NCBI GenBank assembly: GCA_905620465.1
Contig: CAJQTO010000005.1
Location: 1-45,988 of the forward strand
Length of the DNA: 45,988 bases
Direction of reading: 5' to 3'
From: an uncultured Candidatus Pelagibacter sp.
Lineage (GTDB): Bacteria > Pseudomonadota > Alphaproteobacteria > Pelagibacterales > Pelagibacteraceae
Shown one piece after another: positions 15,848-25,190 of this stretch. A program made the position numbers and the translations under genes. Each line of letters starts with the position of its first letter. Within the stretch, counting starts at the first letter, position 1. The notes beneath the pieces are model-generated. The model had not been told where the DNA came from. It did no database searches and worked only from the letters and a program-made list of their open reading frames with translations.

Positions 15848-16546
15848 ATGGAATTTACCAAATCTTTAATAAAAGGCAAATTTGTCAAAAGATATAAAAG
15901 ATTTTTTGCTGATATTAAACTAAATAAAAAAATTGTTGTCGCTCATTGTCCTAATACAGGTTCTATGAAAGGTTTATTAGAAGAAGGAAATGAGGTCTTT
16001 ATATCGAAGAGTGATGACCCTAAAAGAAAATTAAAGTACACACTTGAAATTATTAAAGTTAAAAAAAATTTAGTTGGTGTTAATACTCATTTTGCTAATA
16101 AAATTGCTCACCATGGCCTATCAAATAACCTTATTGGTGAATTAAAAAATAACGACATTATAAAGCCCGAAGTTTTTTTTAATAAAGAAACCAGATTTGA
16201 TTTTTTAATTGAAAAAAACAAACAAAAAATATTTGTTGAAGTTAAGAATGTCACACTATTTAGAAATAAAAAAATTTCTGAATTCCCTGATGCTATTACA
16301 TCAAGGGGCTCAAAACATTTAAAAACCCTTATTGATGCCATAAAAAAAGGTTATAAAGCTTATTTGCTATTCTTGGTTCAAATTGAAGGTGTTGAATATT
16401 TTAAAATAGCAAAAGATATTGATAAAGAATATTATGAAAATTATTTACTTGCAAAAAAAGCTGGTGTTAACTTTTTGGCTTATCGTTGCAAAATAAGTAC
16501 GAAAGAAATTAAAATAGAAAAAAAAATTAAAATTATTAATGAATAA
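15848..16546 (+). CDS. sfsA: SfsA, DNA/RNA nuclease-like protein
   Basis: 232 aa. VVAHCPNTGSMKGLLEEGN near residues 34-52 is the SfsA N-terminal signature, and DFLIEKNKQKIFVEVKNVTL is the PD-(D/E)xK-type nuclease core, followed by FPDAITSRGSKHLKTL. The family was named for sugar fermentation stimulation; the fold suggests nucleic-acid binding or cleavage. Its 3' end overlaps map by 8 bp, and it heads a long plus-strand run into the purine genes. Confidence 0.92.
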   Translation: MEFTKSLIKGKFVKRYKRFFADIKLNKKIVVAHCPNTGSMKGLLEEGNEVFISKSDDPKRKLKYTLEIIKVKKNLVGVNTHFANKIAHHGLSNNLIGELKNNDIIKPEVFFNKETRFDFLIEKNKQKIFVEVKNVTLFRNKKISEFPDAITSRGSKHLKTLIDAIKKGYKAYLLFLVQIEGVEYFKIAKDIDKEYYENYLLAKKAGVNFLAYRCKISTKEIKIEKKIKIINE

Positions 16547-17309
16547 TTATTTAGAAAAATTTAAAAAGATGAGAATTGCAGGTAACTTGGCTGCGCGAAC
16601 TCTTGATATGTTAACAAATGAAATCAAACCAGGAATTACCACAGATCACATTGATAAATTGGGATATGAATTCATAAGAGATAATGGTGGATATTCTGCC
16701 CCACTATACTACAGAGGTTTTACAAAATCACTATGTACATCTTTAAATCACGTTGTGTGTCATGGAATCCCATCAGATAGGGTTTTAAATGAAGGTGACG
16801 CAATAAATGTTGATGTGACAGCTATCGTTGATAAACATTATGGAGATACAAGTAGAATGTTTTGTGTTGGTGAAACATCTGTAAAAGTTAATAATTTAAT
16901 TGATTCAACTTATGAATCTATGATGTTGGCTATAAAATTATTAAAACCAGGATTAAGAATTGGAGATATAGGGTTTGCAATACAATCTTTTATAGAAAAA
17001 AAAGGTTTTTCTGTTGTAAGAGATTTTTGTGGTCATGGAATAAGCACGATCTTTCATGAACCACCTAATGTATTGCATTATGGAAGAAAAAATACAGGGA
17101 TGGAACTTAGACCCGGTATGACCTTCACCATTGAACCTATGATAAACACAGGTAAATGGGATGTAAAAATGTTAAAAGATGGTTGGACTGCTGTTACAAA
17201 AGATAAATCTTTATCAGCACAATTTGAGCACACATTAGGTATTACTGAAAATGGTTATGAAATCTTTACAAAATCTGTTAAAGGTTACTCTAAGCCTCCT
17301 TACTTATAA
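16539..17309 (+). CDS. map: Methionine aminopeptidase, type I
   Basis: 256 aa. Removes initiator Met from new proteins, using two metal ions. All five ligands are visible: Asp in NVDVTAIVD, Asp in HYGDTSRMF, His in FCGHGISTIFHEPP, Glu in FTIEPMINTG and Glu in SAQFEHTLGIT. No N-terminal extension, as in bacterial type Ia enzymes. Overlaps the end of sfsA and is followed 3 bp later by purB, so it heads into the purine operon. Confidence 0.96.
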   Translation: MNNYLEKFKKMRIAGNLAARTLDMLTNEIKPGITTDHIDKLGYEFIRDNGGYSAPLYYRGFTKSLCTSLNHVVCHGIPSDRVLNEGDAINVDVTAIVDKHYGDTSRMFCVGETSVKVNNLIDSTYESMMLAIKLLKPGLRIGDIGFAIQSFIEKKGFSVVRDFCGHGISTIFHEPPNVLHYGRKNTGMELRPGMTFTIEPMINTGKWDVKMLKDGWTAVTKDKSLSAQFEHTLGITENGYEIFTKSVKGYSKPPYL

Positions 17310-17312
17310 TTA

Positions 17313-18605
17313 ATGATTGAAAGATATTCTAGAAAACTACTCACTGACATATGGTCAGAAGAAAATAAATACCAAATTTGGCTTGATGTAGAGGTTGCAG
17401 CGGCTGAAGCTATGGAAAAGTTAGGCCATATTCCAAAGGGCGTCGCTTCAATTGTAAAAAAAAAGGCTAAAATTAATGTTAAAAGAATTCACGAAATCGA
17501 AGCTAGAGTTAAACATGATGTAATTGCATTCTTAACTTCTATTACCGAAAAAGTTGGAATTAAAGCAAGATATCTTCATCAGGGAATGACTTCATCTGAT
17601 GTCTTGGATACAAGTTTAAATATTCAATTACTTCAATCTGGTAAAATTTTATTAAATGATATTGATCAAATTTTAAAAGTCTTAAAAAAGCAGGCTAAAA
17701 AATATAAGTACACTCCTTGCATGGGCAGAAGTCATGGAATACATGCAGAACCTATTACTTTTGGACTTAAACTTGCTTCATTTTATGAGGAATTTAAAAG
17801 AAATAGAAAAAGATTAGTAGATGCAATAGGTGAAATATCAACCTGTGCAATTTCAGGTGCGGTAGGAACTTTTGCAAATATTAATCCAAGTGTTGAAAAG
17901 CATGTCGCAAAAAAACTTGGATTAAAAATTGAACCTATTTCAACTCAAGTAATACCAAGAGATAGACACGCGTTTTATTTTTCAATTCTTGGAATTATTG
18001 CAGGTTCAGTAGAAAGAGCTGCAATAGAAATCAGACACTTACAAAGAACAGAGGTTTATGAAGTTCAAGAATATTTTTCAAAAGATCAAAAAGGATCATC
18101 TGCAATGCCCCACAAAAAAAATCCTATACTAAGTGAAAATCTAACAGGTCTTGCAAGAATGGTTAGGAGTGCTGTTGTTCCTTCTTTAGAAAATATTGCA
18201 CTATGGCATGAAAGAGATATCTCACATTCAAGCGTTGAAAGAAATATTGGTCCAGATGCAAATATTACTTTAGACTTTGCTTTAGTTAGACTTGCAAATA
18301 TTTTAGATAAAATGATTGTTTACCCAAAAAAAATGATTGAAAATTTAAATTTAACTAAAGGACTAATATTTTCTCAAGAAGTTATGCTTGAATTAACTAA
18401 ATCAGGATTAAGTAGAGAACAATCTTACAAAATGGTTCAAAAATATGCAACACAATGTTTTGCTAAAAATTTAAATTTATTTAACGTTATTTCTGAAGAT
18501 AAACACATTATGACTAAAATTTCTTCAAAAAAACTAAAAGCTATTTTTGATTATTCATCACATTTTAAAAATGTCGATTTAATTTTCAAGAGAGTATTTA
18601 AGTAA
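17313..18605 (+). CDS. purB: Adenylosuccinate lyase
   Basis: 430 aa. Catalyses SAICAR to AICAR and adenylosuccinate to AMP, releasing fumarate. Signature loop GSSAMPHKKNPILSENL near residues 260-275, and active-site regions TSSDVLDTSL and GRSHGIHAEPITFG with the catalytic His. Its TAA stop and the purC ATG overlap as TAATG. First of five contiguous purine genes. Confidence 0.96.
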   Translation: MIERYSRKLLTDIWSEENKYQIWLDVEVAAAEAMEKLGHIPKGVASIVKKKAKINVKRIHEIEARVKHDVIAFLTSITEKVGIKARYLHQGMTSSDVLDTSLNIQLLQSGKILLNDIDQILKVLKKQAKKYKYTPCMGRSHGIHAEPITFGLKLASFYEEFKRNRKRLVDAIGEISTCAISGAVGTFANINPSVEKHVAKKLGLKIEPISTQVIPRDRHAFYFSILGIIAGSVERAAIEIRHLQRTEVYEVQEYFSKDQKGSSAMPHKKNPILSENLTGLARMVRSAVVPSLENIALWHERDISHSSVERNIGPDANITLDFALVRLANILDKMIVYPKKMIENLNLTKGLIFSQEVMLELTKSGLSREQSYKMVQKYATQCFAKNLNLFNVISEDKHIMTKISSKKLKAIFDYSSHFKNVDLIFKRVFK

Positions 18606-19387
18606 TGAAAAAAGGTAAAAAATTATATGAAGGAAAAGCTAAAATTATTTATGCAACCTCAGATAAAAATTTGGTTATTCAATACTTTAAAGATGACGCA
18701 ACTGCTTTTAATAACTTAAAAAAAACTACAATTGAAGGTAAAGGTGTTCTAAATAATAGAATTTCAGAACACATACTTAACAACTTATCTCAAATTGGTA
18801 TTAAAAATCACTTAGTAAAAAGATTAAACATGAGAGAACAGATAATAAAATTTGTTGAAATTATTCCTATTGAATTTATTGTAAGAAATGTTGCAACAGG
18901 CTCTATAACTAAAAGACTTGGTATTGAAGATGGTACAGTTTTAAAACATCCATTATTAGAGTTTTGCCTTAAAGATGATGAATTGGGAGATCCATTGATT
19001 GCTGAAGAGCATATTTTGGCTTTTGACTGGGCAACAAAACACGAGTTAGAAAAAGTTAAAAAAATGATCTTAAGAATTAACGATTTTATGATTGGCATGT
19101 TTAGAGGTGTTGGAATTAAATTAATAGATTTTAAGCTTGAGTTTGGAAGATTCAAATCAAATGGGAAGACGGAAATAATCTTGGCGGATGAGATTAGTCC
19201 CGATACTTGTAGGTTATGGGATTCAATAACAGATAAAAAATTAGATAAAGATAGGTTTAGAAAAAATTTAGGTGATTTAATACCTGCTTATACAGAGGTT
19301 GCAAAAAGACTGGGCATACTTCATGAACAATCTAATGTTAGTTCAGTTAACGTTACAAAATTAAGATCAATTAAAAAAAAAAGATAG
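18605..19387 (+). CDS. purC: SAICAR synthetase
   Basis: 260 aa. Condenses CAIR with aspartate using ATP. N-terminal KLYEGKAKIIYATSD (ATP-binding), EFIVRNVATGSITKRLGIEDG, and LIDFKLEFGRF with ILADEISPDTCRLWD are PurC signatures. The one-base overlap with purB (TAATG) implies coupled translation; purS begins 1 bp after its stop. Confidence 0.96.
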   Translation: MKKGKKLYEGKAKIIYATSDKNLVIQYFKDDATAFNNLKKTTIEGKGVLNNRISEHILNNLSQIGIKNHLVKRLNMREQIIKFVEIIPIEFIVRNVATGSITKRLGIEDGTVLKHPLLEFCLKDDELGDPLIAEEHILAFDWATKHELEKVKKMILRINDFMIGMFRGVGIKLIDFKLEFGRFKSNGKTEIILADEISPDTCRLWDSITDKKLDKDRFRKNLGDLIPAYTEVAKRLGILHEQSNVSSVNVTKLRSIKKKR

Positions 19388-19388
19388 T

Positions 19389-19631
19389 ATGAAAATATTA
19401 GTAGTTGTAACCCTTAAAAAAGATGTTCTTGATCCACAGGGAAAGGTTATTCATCAAACATTAGATGGTATGGGTTTTGAAAATATTAATGAAGTTCGAC
19501 AAGGAAAATATTTTGAAATTGACATTAATGAAAGTGATAAAAAAAAAGCTAAAGAAAAGGTAGAAGAAATGTGTAATAAACTCTTAGCAAATTTGGTAAT
19601 AGAAGATTACAAAATTATTGAACCACAATAA
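19389..19631 (+). CDS. purS: FGAM synthase, PurS subunit
   Basis: 80 aa, the standard PurS length. KILVVVTLKKDVLDPQGKVI then EVRQGKYFEIDI: the beta-alpha-beta dimer fold that bridges PurQ and PurL. Presence of purS with separate purQ and a 730-aa PurL shows the three-subunit (small PurL) form of FGAM synthase rather than the single long enzyme of gammaproteobacteria. Confidence 0.95.
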   Translation: MKILVVVTLKKDVLDPQGKVIHQTLDGMGFENINEVRQGKYFEIDINESDKKKAKEKVEEMCNKLLANLVIEDYKIIEPQ

Positions 19632-19637
19632 TAAATA

Positions 19638-20321
19638 ATGAATTCATCTGTAATAACTTTTCCTGGATCTAATTGTGATAGAGACATGAATGTTGCATTA
19701 AAAAAATTTGGTTTTAAAAATAAAATGATTTGGCATAACGATACAGAGCTTCCAAAAAGTGATTTAGTTGTTTTGCCTGGCGGTTTTTCTTATGGTGATT
19801 ATCTTAGATGTGGAAGTATGGCTTCTAAATCTAAAATTATGCAGTCTGTAATTAATTTTGCAAAAGGAGGTGGTAAAGTTATGGGTATCTGTAATGGCTT
19901 TCAAATTTTAGTTGAATCTGGTCTACTTCCAGGTGTGCTGCTTAGAAATAAATATTTAGAATTTATTTGTAAAAATATTTTTGTAAAAGTTAATGATAAA
20001 GAAAATTTATATTTTAAGAACATAAAAAAAAATACACTTGAATTTCATATCGCACACAATGAAGGAAATTACTTTTGCTCAAAAGAACAGATTAAAGAGA
20101 TTGATAACAATAATCAGGTAGCCCTATATTATTCAGATGCAAATGGAACTGTTAATGAAAATACCAATCCAAATGGATCAATTAAAAATATAGCAGGAAT
20201 ATTTAATAATAAAAAGAATGTTTTGGGAATGATGCCTCATCCAGAGCGTATGATTGACCCTGACCTTTCTGGGGAAGATGGTTCAATATTTTTTGAAAAC
20301 TTAATTAATAATTTAAAATAA
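19638..20321 (+). CDS. purQ: FGAM synthase, PurQ glutaminase subunit
   Basis: 227 aa class I glutamine amidotransferase. [11 protein letters not shown] at the N-terminus, [15 protein letters not shown], nucleophile Cys in [19 protein letters not shown], and the His-x-Glu pair in MMPHPERM. Provides ammonia for the PurL reaction. Overlaps purL as TAATG. Confidence 0.96.
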   Translation: MNSSVITFPGSNCDRDMNVALKKFGFKNKMIWHNDTELPKSDLVVLPGGFSYGDYLRCGSMASKSKIMQSVINFAKGGGKVMGICNGFQILVESGLLPGVLLRNKYLEFICKNIFVKVNDKENLYFKNIKKNTLEFHIAHNEGNYFCSKEQIKEIDNNNQVALYYSDANGTVNENTNPNGSIKNIAGIFNNKKNVLGMMPHPERMIDPDLSGEDGSIFFENLINNLK

Positions 20322-22513
20322 TGATAGTTAACGAACAAATTGCTATCGAACATGGGTTAAAAAAAGATGAGTATAAAAAAATCTGTGATTTATTAAAAAG
20401 AGTTCCAAATATAACTGAACTTGGTATTTTTTCTGCTATGTGGAATGAACATTGTTCTTACAAATCGTCAAGGTTTCATCTTAAAAATTTACCGACTAAA
20501 GGAAAAGATGTTATTCAAGGACCAGGTGAAAATGCGGGCGTTATTGATATTGGTGATGATGATGCAATTGTCTTTAAGATAGAAAGTCATAATCACCCAT
20601 CATTTATTGAACCTTATCAAGGTGCCGCAACTGGTGTTGGTGGAATTATGAGAGATGTTTTTACAATGGGTGCAAGGCCAATTGCAAATCTAAACTCAAT
20701 TCACTTTGGCTCTCCTCAGCATAAAAAAACTAAGAATCTACTTAGAGGTGTTGTTCATGGTATTGGTGGATATGGCAACTGCATGGGTGTTCCAACTATT
20801 GCTGGTCAAACTAGCTTTGACGAGTCGTATAATGGTAATATTTTAGTAAACGCTATGACTTTAGGGTTGGTAAAAAAAAATAAGATTTTTTATTCTAAAG
20901 CTGCGGGCTTAGGCAAACCCGTCATATATGTGGGTTCTAAGACAGGAAGAGATGGAATCCATGGAGCAAGTATGGCATCTGCTGTATTTGATGAAAAAAT
21001 TGAAGAAAAAAAACCTACAGTACAAGTTGGAGATCCTTTTACAGAAAAACTTCTTCTAGAAGCCTGTTTAGAATTAATGGCTGGAGATTCAATTATTGCA
21101 ATTCAGGATATGGGCGCAGCTGGATTAACTTCATCAAGTATAGAAATGGCATCAAAAGGTAACTTAGGTATAGAAATTAATTTGAATAAAGTTCCTTGTA
21201 GGGAAACTAAAATGACACCGTATGAAATCATGCTTTCTGAAAGCCAAGAAAGAATGCTTATAGTTTTAGAAAATGGAAAAGAAGAAATGGCTAAAAAAAT
21301 ATTTGATAAATGGAATTTAGATTTCGCTGTAATTGGAAAAACTACGAAAAGTAAAAAAATTGAACTTTATTTTGACGAAAAAAAAGTTACTGATATTCCT
21401 GTTAATATATTGGTTGAAAATTCTCCAATGTATGAGCGAAAATGGAAAAAAGCCAAACTTCCAAAAAAAATAAAAATTGAAAGAGAAGAATTTAAGAATT
21501 TAAAAGTAATCAATGTTTTAAATAAAATTTTATCTAATCCAAATGTGTGTAGCAAAGAATGGATTTGGCAACAATACGATCATACTGTTATGGGCGATAC
21601 TATTCAAAAGCCTGGTGGTGATGCTGGAGTTGTAAGAGTTCACGGTACTAATAAGGCTGTTGCTGCATCTGTTGATTCATCTGCTGTCTACTGTTGGGCT
21701 CACCCTTTAAGCGGAGGGAAACAAATTGTTTGTGAAAGTTGGAGAAACTTAATTGTTGTTGGCGCAAAACCTATTGCAATAACAAATTGCTTAAACTTTG
21801 GTAGTCCGGAGAATGAAGAAAATATGGGTGAATTTGTAGAATGTGTTCAAGGTCTTGGTGAAGCAAGTTTATATTTAAATTTTCCTGTTGTTTCAGGAAA
21901 TGTATCTTTTTACAATCAAACAAAAGATACTGGAATTAAACCAACACCTGTAATTGGTGGGGTTGGATTAATTAAAAACTACAAGAACATGGTTACAATG
22001 GATCTTAAAGAAACTGGTAATATACTTTTGGTTATAGGAAAAACTGAAGGACATTTAGATCAAAGTTTATTTTCAAGAGAAATTTTAAATGAAAAAAATG
22101 GCCCTCCTCCTGAAATCAATTTATTTAACGAAAAAAATAATGGTGAAACCATTTTAAAACTTATAGATAAAAAATACATAAAATCTGCTCATGATGTCTC
22201 ATTAGGTGGAATTATTACAGCATTATCAGTGATGTGTATTAAGGGCATGAAAGGTGCAACGCTTAAAAAACACACCCATTTAATTAATCAATTTGAATAC
22301 CTGTTTGGAGAAGATCAAGGTAGGTATATAATTGAAATCAAAAAAAATGACCTTAAAAGTATCACCGAAATACTTGAAAAAAACTCTATTCATTGTGATG
22401 AACTTGGTTCTGTAGGTGATAATGAGCTAATTATTGATAATAAGTCAAAAGTATCAATTGAAGATTTAATAAAAACACATACAAAGTGGTTAACAAACTA
22501 CATGAATAAATAA
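20321..22513 (+). CDS. purL: FGAM synthase, PurL large subunit
   Basis: 730 aa, typical small-type PurL. Converts FGAR to FGAM with ATP and PurQ-derived ammonia. N-terminal [14 protein letters not shown], substrate motif [27 protein letters not shown], and second-half [10 protein letters not shown] of the duplicated AIRS-like domains. Overlaps purQ and bolA by one or a few bases, so the run stays one transcript. Confidence 0.96.
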   Translation: MIVNEQIAIEHGLKKDEYKKICDLLKRVPNITELGIFSAMWNEHCSYKSSRFHLKNLPTKGKDVIQGPGENAGVIDIGDDDAIVFKIESHNHPSFIEPYQGAATGVGGIMRDVFTMGARPIANLNSIHFGSPQHKKTKNLLRGVVHGIGGYGNCMGVPTIAGQTSFDESYNGNILVNAMTLGLVKKNKIFYSKAAGLGKPVIYVGSKTGRDGIHGASMASAVFDEKIEEKKPTVQVGDPFTEKLLLEACLELMAGDSIIAIQDMGAAGLTSSSIEMASKGNLGIEINLNKVPCRETKMTPYEIMLSESQERMLIVLENGKEEMAKKIFDKWNLDFAVIGKTTKSKKIELYFDEKKVTDIPVNILVENSPMYERKWKKAKLPKKIKIEREEFKNLKVINVLNKILSNPNVCSKEWIWQQYDHTVMGDTIQKPGGDAGVVRVHGTNKAVAASVDSSAVYCWAHPLSGGKQIVCESWRNLIVVGAKPIAITNCLNFGSPENEENMGEFVECVQGLGEASLYLNFPVVSGNVSFYNQTKDTGIKPTPVIGGVGLIKNYKNMVTMDLKETGNILLVIGKTEGHLDQSLFSREILNEKNGPPPEINLFNEKNNGETILKLIDKKYIKSAHDVSLGGIITALSVMCIKGMKGATLKKHTHLINQFEYLFGEDQGRYIIEIKKNDLKSITEILEKNSIHCDELGSVGDNELIIDNKSKVSIEDLIKTHTKWLTNYMNK

Positions 22514-22740
22514 TGGCAATGGATCTAAAAGAAATTGAAGCTCTTATTAAGGAAGCTATACCTGATGCTAAAATTGAAATTCAAGATTTAGCAGGAGATG
22601 GTAATCATTATTCTGCGACTGTAACTTCAGGTAAATTTTCAGGAAAAAGTAAAATTGAACAACATAAAATGGTGTACAATTCCCTTAAAGGAAAAATGGG
22701 TAATGAGCTACATGCATTAGCAATCAAAACAAAGGAATAA
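22513..22740 (+). CDS. bolA: BolA family protein
   Basis: 75 aa. Short BolA/IbaG type: the helix-turn region LAGDGNHYSATVTSGKFSGKS and the conserved LHALAIKTKE C-terminus, where the His can bind a shared [2Fe-2S] cluster. Lies between purL and the monothiol glutaredoxin gene; BolA and Grx4-type proteins form Fe-S bridged heterodimers, so the pairing is functional. Confidence 0.93.
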   Translation: MAMDLKEIEALIKEAIPDAKIEIQDLAGDGNHYSATVTSGKFSGKSKIEQHKMVYNSLKGKMGNELHALAIKTKE

Positions 22741-22742
22741 TC

Positions 22743-23075
22743 ATGGACCAACAAACTAAAGAATTAATCAATAACGAAATTGCAAATAATGAAGTTTGTT
22801 TGTTTATGAAGGGTACGCCTGATGCTCCACAATGTGGATTTTCAATGGCCATTTCAAATATGTTAAAAATTTTAGAAGTTGATTATAAAGGGGTTAATGT
22901 TCTCGAAAATCAATCTTTAAGAGATGGAATTAAAGAATTTAGTGATTGGCCAACAATACCTCAACTTTATATAAAAAAAGAATTTATCGGCGGTTGTGAT
23001 ATCGTCAAAGAAATGTATGAAAATGGTGAGCTTAAAAAAACTTTAGAGAGTAAAGAGATTAAATTTAAGAAGTAG
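22743..23075 (+). CDS. grxD: Monothiol glutaredoxin (Grx4 type)
   Basis: 110 aa. Active site CGFS within GTPDAPQCGFSMAISNML, plus WPTIPQLYIKKEFIGGCDIV, the glutathione and Fe-S binding region of monothiol glutaredoxins. Likely carries and delivers [2Fe-2S] clusters with BolA. Its 3' end overlaps the convergent methyltransferase by 11 bp. Confidence 0.95.
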   Translation: MDQQTKELINNEIANNEVCLFMKGTPDAPQCGFSMAISNMLKILEVDYKGVNVLENQSLRDGIKEFSDWPTIPQLYIKKEFIGGCDIVKEMYENGELKKTLESKEIKFKK

Positions 23076-23838
23076 GTTTTTTTTCAAAAAAAACAATATC
23101 TGATTGCTCTGAGTTACCTTGGTATTCAAAAATATTTGTATTATTTGTTCTTAAATCATTAATAGTAGCTGATGAAAGCAATTTAGAATTAATTAGTTCT
23201 TTGTTTTTAATTTTTTTAATTAATTCATCAATTTTTACATCATCAACATCATTCAAATGTTTATGATAATTTGGATACTTATAGTCTTCAATTATATAAA
23301 AACCATCAATAGCAACATATTTATAAAAAAAATTTAGTGCTATTAATTGATCGCTCTGAATGTGTGATCCGTCATCGATTATAACGTCAAAATGTTTTAT
23401 TGATTTAATAAAATTAATTTTTGATAAAAATTTTAACATCATTTTATGATTAGAAACATCTAATCCAAATGTATGAATTTTTTTTGATGAATATTTAAAA
23501 TTTCTTAAATTAACATCTAAACAATACACTTCAGAGTTAGGAAAGTATTTTACAAATGCTGCCGCCGCGGCACCTGAATAGGATCCTATTTCTAAAATTT
23601 TAATCTTTTTTTCTTTAAATGAGTTTAAATGAGTTTCATAAAATTTTGAAAAGCCATGACCTGGTTCATTCCTGCTGTTAATAAAATTAGCTTTATCTGT
23701 GTCGTAATGTGAAAACAAATTATCTAGTAGATTATTTTCTATTTTGTCTAAATCTATGTTGATTTTTTTTTTAAATTTGTAAAGAAAGTTTCTCTTGAAT
23801 AAACTGAAGAAATTCAACTTATCTTGAATAATATTCAA
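23065..23838 (-). CDS. Class I SAM-dependent methyltransferase, MycE/ElmM-like
   Basis: About 250-257 aa. [19 protein letters not shown] is SAM motif [14 protein letters not shown] the acidic loop, and [22 protein letters not shown] and [11 protein letters not shown] the metal-dependent sugar O-methyltransferase pattern (MycE/ElmM-like), so a sugar hydroxyl is the likely target. There is no good ATG: TTG at 23838 (inside rpsD) or TTG at 23817 (just past its stop) are the options. It overlaps rpsD by up to 20 bp and grxD by 11 bp, an accessory gene squeezed between housekeeping genes. Confidence 0.78.
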   Translation of the reverse strand: MNIIQDKLNFFSLFKRNFLYKFKKKINIDLDKIENNLLDNLFSHYDTDKANFINSRNEPGHGFSKFYETHLNSFKEKKIKILEIGSYSGAAAAAFVKYFPNSEVYCLDVNLRNFKYSSKKIHTFGLDVSNHKMMLKFLSKINFIKSIKHFDVIIDDGSHIQSDQLIALNFFYKYVAIDGFYIIEDYKYPNYHKHLNDVDDVKIDELIKKIKNKELINSKLLSSATINDLRTNNTNIFEYQGNSEQSDIVFFEKKPTS

Positions 23839-24436
23839 TTACAAGATTAGGTTCCATAACTACTGGATAAGGAACTTCTTGGAATTTTGGTGTTCTAACA
23901 AATTTTAATTTTTTATTTTTTTCATCTAACTGAATATATTCTGGTGTTTCTCTTTCTTTATTAGCTAAAGCAATATCTATAAATGCTAATTGTTTAGATT
24001 TATCTCTAATTTCAATTATATCTTCTTCTTTAACTACATAACTACCAATATTAACTTTTTTACCATTAACTTTTACATGACCATGGTTAATTAATTGTCT
24101 TGCAGAAAATATTGTTGTTGAAAATTTGGCTCTATATACAACTGCATCAAGTCGTCTTTCGAGTAGTCCAATTAAATTTTCACCAGTATCGCCTTTTAAC
24201 ATTGCTGCTTTTTTGTAAATATTTCTAAACTGTCTTTCATTAATATTTCCATAATAGCCCTTCAATTTTTGCTTAGCCTGCAATTGAATACCATAATCTG
24301 ACGGTTTGCTTTGTCTAGCTTGGCCATGTTGCCCAGGTCCATATGCCCTAGTGTTAAATGGACTCTTAGGTCTACCCCATAGGTTTACCTTTAATCTTCT
24401 ATCTATTTTATGTTTAGAACTAACTCTTTTTGTCAT
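23819..24436 (-). CDS. rpsD: 30S ribosomal protein S4
   Basis: 205 aa. [24 protein letters not shown] start, [30 protein letters not shown]4 RNA-binding domain [13 protein letters not shown] ... [21 protein letters not shown], and terminal IEYYSR. Binds 16S rRNA early in assembly. It stands alone outside the alpha operon. A near-consensus promoter lies only 12 bp before the start codon and there is no Shine-Dalgarno, so the message should be almost leaderless. Confidence 0.97.
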   Translation of the reverse strand: MTKRVSSKHKIDRRLKVNLWGRPKSPFNTRAYGPGQHGQARQSKPSDYGIQLQAKQKLKGYYGNINERQFRNIYKKAAMLKGDTGENLIGLLERRLDAVVYRAKFSTTIFSARQLINHGHVKVNGKKVNIGSYVVKEEDIIEIRDKSKQLAFIDIALANKERETPEYIQLDEKNKKLKFVRTPKFQEVPYPVVMEPNLVIEYYSR

Positions 24437-24448
24437 TTGATAGGAGGG

Positions 24449-24476
24449 TTTATAAACTTACTCATAATTTTGTCAA
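24449..24476 (-). promoter_or_regulatory. Near-consensus promoter of rpsD
   Basis: On the minus strand: TTGACA (24471-24476, perfect -35), 16-bp spacer, TATAAA (24449-24454, five of six -10 bases). The rpsD ATG is at 24434-24436, so transcription should begin about 5 nt before it. The -35 abuts the trmJ stop codon, filling the whole 40-bp gap. Confidence 0.7.
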
Positions 24477-25190
24477 TCAACCTTTTTTAGCTAAACTAGC
24501 AAATACACTGGATAATATACGTATTTCTTTCTCTGATAACTCCATTCTGTAAAAAATGCTTCTTAAGTTTTCTAGCATAATGGGTCTCTTCTCGATTTGT
24601 TTGAAAAAATTTTTTTTTTCTAAATTTTTAATACACAAATTAAGCATTGATTGAATATCTTTTTTACTCGCTAAAGAAACTTTTTTAGATTTTGAATACT
24701 TTAATGCTTTAAATTTAATTAAGCTGGCAACCACTTGAGCTATAATAATAACACTATGGGACAGATTTAAGGATTTAAAAACAGGATTAGTGGGTATTTG
24801 CATTGTATAATTAGCATAACTTATCTCGGTATTAGATAATCCAGATGCTTCGGGTCCAAATAAAAAAGCTACTTTTTTATTAAAATCAATCTTACTTAAA
24901 TCATTTAAAGTTATATGTTTTATGTTTTTATTTCTGAATCTTGATGTGGTTGCAATAACATAATCAACTTTTTTAACAGCTCCTTCTAATGTTTTGTAAA
25001 CTTTAGCAGTTTTAATAATATCTTTAGCACCAACTGAAGTAGCTAAAATTTTATCATTAGGAAAAACAGGTTTTGGATTAACAACAATCAATTTTTTAAA
25101 ATTAAAATTTTTAATTGCTCTTGCTGATGCTCCTATATTTTCGGATAATTGAGGTTCGTGTAAAATAAAAGATATATTATTAAATGACAT
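24477..25190 (-). CDS. trmJ: TrmJ-like tRNA/rRNA 2'-O-methyltransferase (SpoU/SPOUT)
   Basis: 237 aa. ILHEPQLSENIGASARAIKNF (motif 1 with the catalytic Arg region), VAFLFGPEASGLSN (motif 2, SAM knot) and PVFKSLNLSHSVIIIAQV (motif 3) give the SPOUT knot in TrmJ order. TrmJ makes Cm/Um at position 32 of tRNAs; a related specificity is possible. The start overlaps the cimA stop by one base. Confidence 0.88.
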   Translation of the reverse strand: MSFNNISFILHEPQLSENIGASARAIKNFNFKKLIVVNPKPVFPNDKILATSVGAKDIIKTAKVYKTLEGAVKKVDYVIATTSRFRNKNIKHITLNDLSKIDFNKKVAFLFGPEASGLSNTEISYANYTMQIPTNPVFKSLNLSHSVIIIAQVVASLIKFKALKYSKSKKVSLASKKDIQSMLNLCIKNLEKKNFFKQIEKRPIMLENLRSIFYRMELSEKEIRILSSVFASLAKKG

